DNA of 26,415 bases, taken from NCBI GenBank assembly GCA_900548775.1, contig URLM01000026.1:1-26415 (forward strand), in the 5' to 3' direction. This DNA comes from an uncultured Olsenella sp. (GTDB lineage: Bacteria; Actinomycetota; Coriobacteriia; Coriobacteriales; Atopobiaceae). The stretch's first letter is position 1, and the number at the start of each line of letters is the position of its first letter. The notes under the pieces are model-generated. The model saw only the letters and a program-made list of their open reading frames with translations. It had not been told where the DNA came from and searched no databases. Position numbers and translations under genes: made by a program. Shown here piece by piece: positions 22,228-26,415 of the stretch.

Positions 22228-22600
22228 GCAGGCATTTCGTCTGAACCACGCCCTCCGGCGTCATTCTGGCGCCGGAGGGTCCCTCTCGTACGGAATCCCG
22301 TCGGAAGCCCCTGCTCCGGCGTCGATTTCTCTCCGGAAGGATCATCTCCGCAGCCATGGCGGTTGGAACCTTCCCTCCGGTGTCATTTCGACGCCGGAAA
22401 GCCTTCTCATACAATCCCGTCGGAAGCCCTCCTCCCGGCGTCATTCTGGCGCCGGAGGGTCCCTCTCGTACGGAATCTCGCTATAAACGCAGCTCCGGCG
22501 TCATTTCTTCTCCGGAAGGTGCATCTCGTACGGAATCCCGTCTAAAACCCCTGTTCAGGCGTCATTATCTCGCCGGAGGGCGCATTTCAGCAGAGAAGGT
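22199..22600. repeat. Array of about seven ~60-bp hairpin repeats
   Basis: Units begin near 22199, 22252, 22314, 22374, 22432, 22493 and 22554 (spacing 53-62 bp). Each has a stem of the type CTCCGGCG...CGCCGGAG with a loop containing GTCATT, then mostly CTCTCGTACGGAATCCCG and a variable end. Units two and five share at least 40 identical bases; others are diverged or have shortened stems. Variable spacing argues against a coding repeat, and there is no constant-repeat/unique-spacer pattern, so it is not CRISPR. The first unit (22199-22217) with TTTTT at 22223-22227 could also terminate the sirtuin/SDR transcript. Confidence 0.75.
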
Positions 22601-22652
22601 CATTGCATTCTCGCACAGGAGAGTCGCTTCTCGGCGAGAACAGCTTCCTGTC

Positions 22653-22928
22653 TTAGCGCGGTCCACCGCCAGGGCCGCCCGCGCCCCGAGGTCCACCAAA
22701 GCCGCCAGGGCCACCATGCCGATAAGGGCCGCCGGGGCCAGGCCTCATGCCGCCTCCTCGCGGGCCAGGATCGCCCCACCCGCGACCCCAACCGCCCCAC
22801 ATGCCAGGCCCACCAAACCAGCCACCCCACATGGGACGACCCCAACCAAAGCCCCCAAAGAGGAGTCCGCAGAACAGTCGCGCTGCTAGCGCTACCAGCA
22901 GGAATACAACAATCAAGAAGAGGATCAT
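22653..22928 (-). CDS. Gly/Trp/Pro-rich small membrane protein
   Basis: A 91-residue protein with one N-terminal membrane helix (MILFLIVVFLLVALAARLFCGLLFG) followed by a low-complexity tail made of Gly-Gly, Trp, Pro and Arg (GWGRPMWGGWFGGPGMWGGWGRGWGDPG to the C-terminus). GGAGGTGA lies 5 nt before the ATG at 22928, the best ribosome binding site in this area, which supports it as real. A longer frame to 23057 exists but its start has no site. No family was recognised. It is divergent from azlC. The tail may be a disordered surface or condensate-forming segment (inference). Confidence 0.65.
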   Translation of the reverse strand: MILFLIVVFLLVALAARLFCGLLFGGFGWGRPMWGGWFGGPGMWGGWGRGWGDPGPRGGGMRPGPGGPYRHGGPGGFGGPRGAGGPGGGPR

Positions 22929-23150
22929 CGCGCTCACCTCCGGAACGGTCGGCAGCTGGACTACCGTGTCCGCCCCAAATGGGGCACGACCGCCGGCCGA
23001 TGACGAGAAGGTACCCACCCCTCGTAGCGCCAGGCAGCACCGTTCCAGGTACCACACTTCTGCCCCAATGCTCCGGCGAACCTGAAAGCCCCCGTCTGCA
23101 AGCGGGTGTACTATGGCAACCCAACTGCTCGGAACAAAACAGGAGCCTTA

Positions 23151-23876
23151 GTGCAAGAGGGGACAAAGACAACCGCCCGGGAGGTCCTGGCGGCCGCGTG
23201 GCCGGTCATGCTCTCCTACGTTGCCGTGGGGCTGCCCTGCGGTGTGCTGGCCGCCAAGGCAGGCATGACGCCGCTCATGAACTTTGTTCTGGGGTTCTCG
23301 TTCCTCTCTGGCGGCGGGCAGTTCATGATGAGCAACCTGTGGCTGGCCGGGACGCCGCTGTTCTCGATCATCGCCTCGGTGGCGGCCATCTCCACGCGCT
23401 TTGCGCTCTACTCGGCGTCGCTCGCGCCGCACCTCAGGCGCTTTGGGCGCAGGCAGTCCCTGGCGATTGCCTGCTGCTACACCGAGGAGGCCTATGGGAT
23501 CACGCTCTCGCGCCTGACCTCGGGCGAGGCGTGGACCGCGAGCCATGCGCTGGGCCTCAACGTGTGCGTGCAGCTCACCTGGGCGGCCTCGTGCGCGGCC
23601 GGTGCCGCGCTGGGTTCCGTGGTCGACATCCCCACCGCCATCGCCGGCTTTGCGATGACCTCGCTCTTTGTCTACCTGCTCTACGCGCAGCCCCATGCGC
23701 GCGGCACCGCGTGCGCAGCGCTGGGAGCAGCCGCGACCGTTGCGCTCTGCAAGTGGAACGGGCTGGGCGGCGTGGCCGTGCCGCTCGCGGCGCTTGTGGG
23801 CGTGGCCGCGGGGATGGCGTCGGGGATCGTGCCTCGGCGGGGCAGCTGCGGCCGCCCGGGAGGGGACGGGCGATGA
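23151..23876 (+). CDS. azlC: AzlC-family branched-chain amino-acid exporter, large subunit
   Basis: Together with AzlD it exports branched-chain amino acids and analogues. The 241-residue protein has the AzlC opening (WPVMLSYVAVGLPCGVLAAKAGMTPLMNFVLGFSFLSGGGQFMM) and further hydrophobic segments over most of its length. GTG at 23151 is preferred because AGGAG lies 5 nt upstream; an in-frame GTG at 23106 has none. It overlaps azlD by 4 bp. The 222-bp upstream region carries a GCCCC-AAAT-GGGGC hairpin (22972-22985) but no clear riboswitch. Its closeness to ilvDBNC fits BCAA homeostasis. Confidence 0.92.
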   Translation: MQEGTKTTAREVLAAAWPVMLSYVAVGLPCGVLAAKAGMTPLMNFVLGFSFLSGGGQFMMSNLWLAGTPLFSIIASVAAISTRFALYSASLAPHLRRFGRRQSLAIACCYTEEAYGITLSRLTSGEAWTASHALGLNVCVQLTWAASCAAGAALGSVVDIPTAIAGFAMTSLFVYLLYAQPHARGTACAALGAAATVALCKWNGLGGVAVPLAALVGVAAGMASGIVPRRGSCGRPGGDGR

Positions 23877-24196
23877 GCACCTCTCAGTTCCTGGTGCTTT
23901 GGCTCACCTCGTTTGCGTTCATTCTCGCCTGCCGCGTGGTGCCCGTGGTCGCCCTGCGCGGACGGCCCCTCTCGCCGCGCGTGGTGGAGGCGCTGGGCTA
24001 CATCCCGCCCGCCGCATTTGCTGCCCTGGTCGCGAACGACCTGCTCTCCCCCACCATGTTCGACGCCGGGGCTTGGACGGGGCTCATGCCGCTTGTTGCT
24101 GCAGGCGTGGTGGTGCTCGTGGCGTGGCGCACCCGCTCGATGCTATGGTGCTGCGTGGCGGGAGTCGCGGCATACGTGCTGCTCTCGCTGGTCTAG
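23873..24196 (+). CDS. azlD: AzlD-family branched-chain amino-acid exporter, small subunit
   Basis: Small partner of AzlC: 107 residues, about four membrane helices, starting LVLWLTSFAFILACRVVPVVALRGRPLSPRVVEALGYIPPAAFAALVANDLL, the AzlD pattern with a conserved RxxP segment and YIPPA. Length is typical. The ATG overlaps the azlC stop by 4 bp and follows GGGAGGGGA, so the two subunits are coupled. The esterase gene follows 27 bp later with its own ribosome binding site and may be in the same transcript. Confidence 0.93.
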   Translation: MSTSQFLVLWLTSFAFILACRVVPVVALRGRPLSPRVVEALGYIPPAAFAALVANDLLSPTMFDAGAWTGLMPLVAAGVVVLVAWRTRSMLWCCVAGVAAYVLLSLV

Positions 24197-24223
24197 CGGC
24201 ACCGGAAGGCAGGAGGCGGGAGC

Positions 24224-24964
24224 ATGGTCGAGCAGAGCTTCGAGGTCGAGGGCGAGAAGGTCACCCTTCGAGCGACGGAACCGGCTGCGAGCGGAGACGA
24301 GCACGTGGCCCGCGTTCCCGTGGTCTACCTGCACGTGTTTGAGGCTGACGGGGCAGACGTGTGGCAGCGCCTTGGCGAAGGCGGCATGCCGCCCATGACC
24401 CTCGTGGCGATAGAGCCCAAGAGCTGGGACAACGACCTCACCCCGTGGCCGGCCCCGCCCACGTTTCGAGGTGGCAGGCCCTATGAGGGCCTTGCCGGAA
24501 CGCAGCTCGAGCTTCTCGGCCGGGCGATACTGCCAGATGCCGAGGCGCTTCTCGCCCAGCACGGCATGGCGCCGTCCTTCTCGGCTCTTGCGGGATACTC
24601 GCTGGCGGGGCTCTTTGCCGCGTGGGCGGTAACGCAATGCAGCCTCTTCGAGCGTGTCGCCAGCGTGTCGGGCTCGCTGTGGTACCCGGACTTTGTAAAA
24701 TACGTCGCTGGTAACGGGCCCAAGTCCTGCGTGCGGCGTGCGTACTTCTCGCTTGGGGACGCCGAGCCGCGCACGCGCAACCGCGCTATGCGGAGCGTCC
24801 TTGAGGACACGCAGCAGGTGGAGGAGAGGTTCGAGCGGTCTGGCGTAGACACGCGGTTTGAGCTCAATCCCGGAAACCACTTCACCGACGAGGACCTGCG
24901 CATCACGCGCGGCATCCGCTGGCTGCTGGAGGACGGGGGCGCGAGCGACGTGCCGGTAGCCTAG
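24224..24964 (+). CDS. Alpha/beta-hydrolase esterase (Fes/IroE-like superfamily)
   Basis: A 246-residue cytoplasmic serine hydrolase. Nucleophile S126 lies in the elbow GYSLAG, H219 in NPGNHF is the likely catalytic His, and D179 in SLGDAE or a nearby residue the acid. VSGSLWYPDF after the elbow is typical of the esterase D/IroE group (COG2819-like), which hydrolyses siderophore or small acyl esters. No siderophore genes are nearby, so the substrate is open. AGGAGG lies 7 nt before the ATG at 24224. It ends 2 bp from the convergent MFS gene. Confidence 0.85.
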   Translation: MVEQSFEVEGEKVTLRATEPAASGDEHVARVPVVYLHVFEADGADVWQRLGEGGMPPMTLVAIEPKSWDNDLTPWPAPPTFRGGRPYEGLAGTQLELLGRAILPDAEALLAQHGMAPSFSALAGYSLAGLFAAWAVTQCSLFERVASVSGSLWYPDFVKYVAGNGPKSCVRRAYFSLGDAEPRTRNRAMRSVLEDTQQVEERFERSGVDTRFELNPGNHFTDEDLRITRGIRWLLEDGGASDVPVA

Positions 24965-24966
24965 GC

Positions 24967-26379
24967 CTAAGCCGCCTGCGCCGGACGCGCGGTGACCCAC
25001 GCCATGGACGCCAGAGGCACCACGGCAACGCACGCCAGGAGCAGGTACGCCTCGCGCGTACCCGCCATGGTTGCCCAGGCCATGTCTGTGGCCCCCACCT
25101 GCGCCGCGTTGACTATGGCCGTCACCACGCTGGTGCCTATCGCGCCTGCAAGCTGCTGCAGCGTGTTGATCGCCGCATTGCCGTCGGCCTTGATGGCTGG
25201 GGGCAGAAACGAGAGCGACTCGGTCATGGTGTTGCCCACCATGAGGCTCTGTCCAAAGGCGAAGCACACGTAGATGGCGATGGCGGGCGCGGTGGGCAGG
25301 CTCTGCGAGAGCGCGGCGAAGAGTGCCGTGCCGAGAAGCGCGCAGGCGGCGCCCACGAGGATGGGCCTTCTCGGCCCAAAGCGGTCGAGAATCTGGCCAG
25401 AAAGCGGCGCCATGCAGGCGCCCACCACGCAGCCGGGCAGCAGGATGGATCCGGCCTCGGTCTCGCCGGTGCCCATCACAAGCTGCGAGTAGTTGGGGAT
25501 GAGAAACGACAGCCCCAGCACAACAAACTGCAGGCAGACAAGGGCAACCACACCCATCACAAAGCGGTGCCGAGAGAAGACGGCAAGGGAGATGAGCGGA
25601 TGGTCTGCTCGCCTTTCTCGTCGCACAAACAGAACGAGAAGCACCACGAAGGCTGCCAGCAGGCAGAGCTCCACGGGGCTTGTCCACCCAAGGCTGGAGC
25701 CCAGGTCGACGGCGAAGACCAGCGTGGCGAAGGATGCGGCGATGGCAAGCCATCCGGGGACGTCGAAGGGGTCGCGCGAGACCTCGTGGCTCTGGCGGAT
25801 GGAGAAGACGCCCAGGACAAAGGCCACGCCCAGCACGGGCAGGAGCGCCGCGAAGATCATGCGCCAGCCGTAGTTCTCGGCAAGCCAGCCGCCCACGGAG
25901 GGGCCAACTGCCGGCGCCATGGTCGTGACCAGCGTGCCGATGCCCATCATGACGCCCATGTTCTTCTTCGGCGCCTGCTCGGTGATGATGTTGAACATGA
26001 GCGGGAGCGCAATGCCGGTGCCCACGCCCTCGAGGATGCGGCCGCACAGGAGCATGGGGAACGAGACCGCGGTGAAGCCGCACACGATGCCTGCGATGTA
26101 GAAGCACATGGCCGCGATAAAGACGCTGCGGGTGCGGAAACGCCGGTTGAGGTAGGACGACGTGGGCACCACCGCAGCAAGGACCAGCAGGTAGGACGTG
26201 GTCATCCACTGGACGGTCGAGGTGGCGATGTTGAATTCGGCCATGAGCGAGGGGAACGTGACGTTCATGGCGGTCTCGACGGTCACGCCTGAGAACGACA
26301 TGATGCCGGCGGCAATGACGGACAGGACGAGACGGGCATCGAGCACGCGCTCGAAGCCGTTGGTGGTGCTTTCCTTCAT
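24967..26379 (-). CDS. MFS multidrug exporter, DHA2 (14-helix) family
   Basis: A 470-residue proton-coupled drug/H+ antiporter of the EmrB/QacA type. About 14 hydrophobic helices are visible; the first loops carry the family pattern VETAMNVTFPSLMAEFNIATSTVQWMTTSYLLVLAAVVPTSSYLNRRFRTR (motifs D1 and A region), and GPSVGGWL is motif C, the antiporter signature. GGGAG lies about 7 nt before the ATG at 26379. No regulator or membrane-fusion partner is in the window; the upstream region is cut off at 26415. Substrate unknown. Confidence 0.93.
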   Translation of the reverse strand: MKESTTNGFERVLDARLVLSVIAAGIMSFSGVTVETAMNVTFPSLMAEFNIATSTVQWMTTSYLLVLAAVVPTSSYLNRRFRTRSVFIAAMCFYIAGIVCGFTAVSFPMLLCGRILEGVGTGIALPLMFNIITEQAPKKNMGVMMGIGTLVTTMAPAVGPSVGGWLAENYGWRMIFAALLPVLGVAFVLGVFSIRQSHEVSRDPFDVPGWLAIAASFATLVFAVDLGSSLGWTSPVELCLLAAFVVLLVLFVRRERRADHPLISLAVFSRHRFVMGVVALVCLQFVVLGLSFLIPNYSQLVMGTGETEAGSILLPGCVVGACMAPLSGQILDRFGPRRPILVGAACALLGTALFAALSQSLPTAPAIAIYVCFAFGQSLMVGNTMTESLSFLPPAIKADGNAAINTLQQLAGAIGTSVVTAIVNAAQVGATDMAWATMAGTREAYLLLACVAVVPLASMAWVTARPAQAA

Positions 26380-26415
26380 GGTGCGACTCCCGTGATTGGC
26401 TGGTCGCGGCGGAAA

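Noticed and set aside
22199..22600. CRISPR array
   Set aside because: The whole unit is diverged rather than a constant repeat with unique spacers, spacing varies from 53 to 62 bp, and no cas gene is present.
22174..22889. Plus-strand frames running through the hairpin array
   Set aside because: No ribosome binding sites, unit spacing varies so no peptide repeat is kept in frame, and one frame runs antisense over the Gly-rich protein.
22929..23150. Riboswitch or T-box in front of azlC
   Set aside because: Only short hairpins and GGTACC repeats were seen; a minus-strand GGGTGGGTACC resembles part of a T-box core but lacks stem I and a specifier loop.

Overview
The window is high-GC, densely coded DNA. 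Its gene content (Hsp20, a DUF3810-like membrane zinc protease, cytoplasmic alpha-amylase, type III pantothenate kinase, OPT transporter, ilvDBNC, VbhA/Fic, macrodomain plus class M sirtuin, azlCD) and its gene style point to an anaerobic actinobacterium of the Coriobacteriia, probably the Olsenella/Atopobium side. That placement is inferred from gene content and style; no marker gene is present to prove it.

Layout. 1-5600: hsp20 (-) with its terminator and promoter region, a DUF3810-like protease (+) converging on a GH13 alpha-amylase (-), two small membrane proteins, and coaX (-). 5600-7800: an OPT-family transporter (+), a strong terminator hairpin, then a gene-free 246-bp two-armed inverted-repeat element. 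7781-12251: a minus-strand block. A 649-residue cytosolic BMP-domain protein overlaps a metallophosphoesterase by 4 bp. After a short gap comes a YbaK-type deacylase that overlaps a PatB/MalY C-S lyase by 4 bp. 12252-13099: a gene-free stretch holding a promoter/operator, a 42-bp palindrome, paired inverted repeats, a 21-bp tandem array and, next to ilvD, a leader that folds like a T-box with an apparent isoleucine specifier (ATT). 13100-18262: ilvD-ilvB-ilvN-ilvC, the common isoleucine/valine pathway, with ATGA overlaps and a strong terminator.

18353-19571 is an AT-richer island with a VbhA-type antitoxin and a Fic protein. The Fic active-site histidine is replaced by tyrosine, and a 10-bp inverted repeat flanks the -10. 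Downstream lies a second two-armed inverted-repeat element with the same architecture as the one at 7445-7690. 19711-22167: a zinc macrodomain ADP-ribosyl hydrolase, a class M sirtuin (SirTM) and a short-chain dehydrogenase form one operon. This is the core of the reversible ADP-ribosylation module, but the usual GcvH-L and lipoate ligase partners are not next to it. 22199-22600 holds about seven degenerate ~60-bp repeats, each able to form a CTCCGG hairpin. 22653-26379: a Gly/Trp-rich small membrane protein (-), azlC-azlD branched-chain amino-acid exporter (+), an alpha/beta-hydrolase esterase (+) and a DHA2-type drug exporter (-).

How it fits together: BCAA synthesis under apparent tRNA-Ile control sits about 5 kb from a BCAA exporter. 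Between them lie two NAD/nucleotide-modification modules (Fic AMPylation and SirTM/macro ADP-ribosylation), bordered by unexplained structured intergenic repeats. The repeats and the altered Fic are the observations most worth following. No tRNA, rRNA, transposase, phage gene or CRISPR array was recognised.
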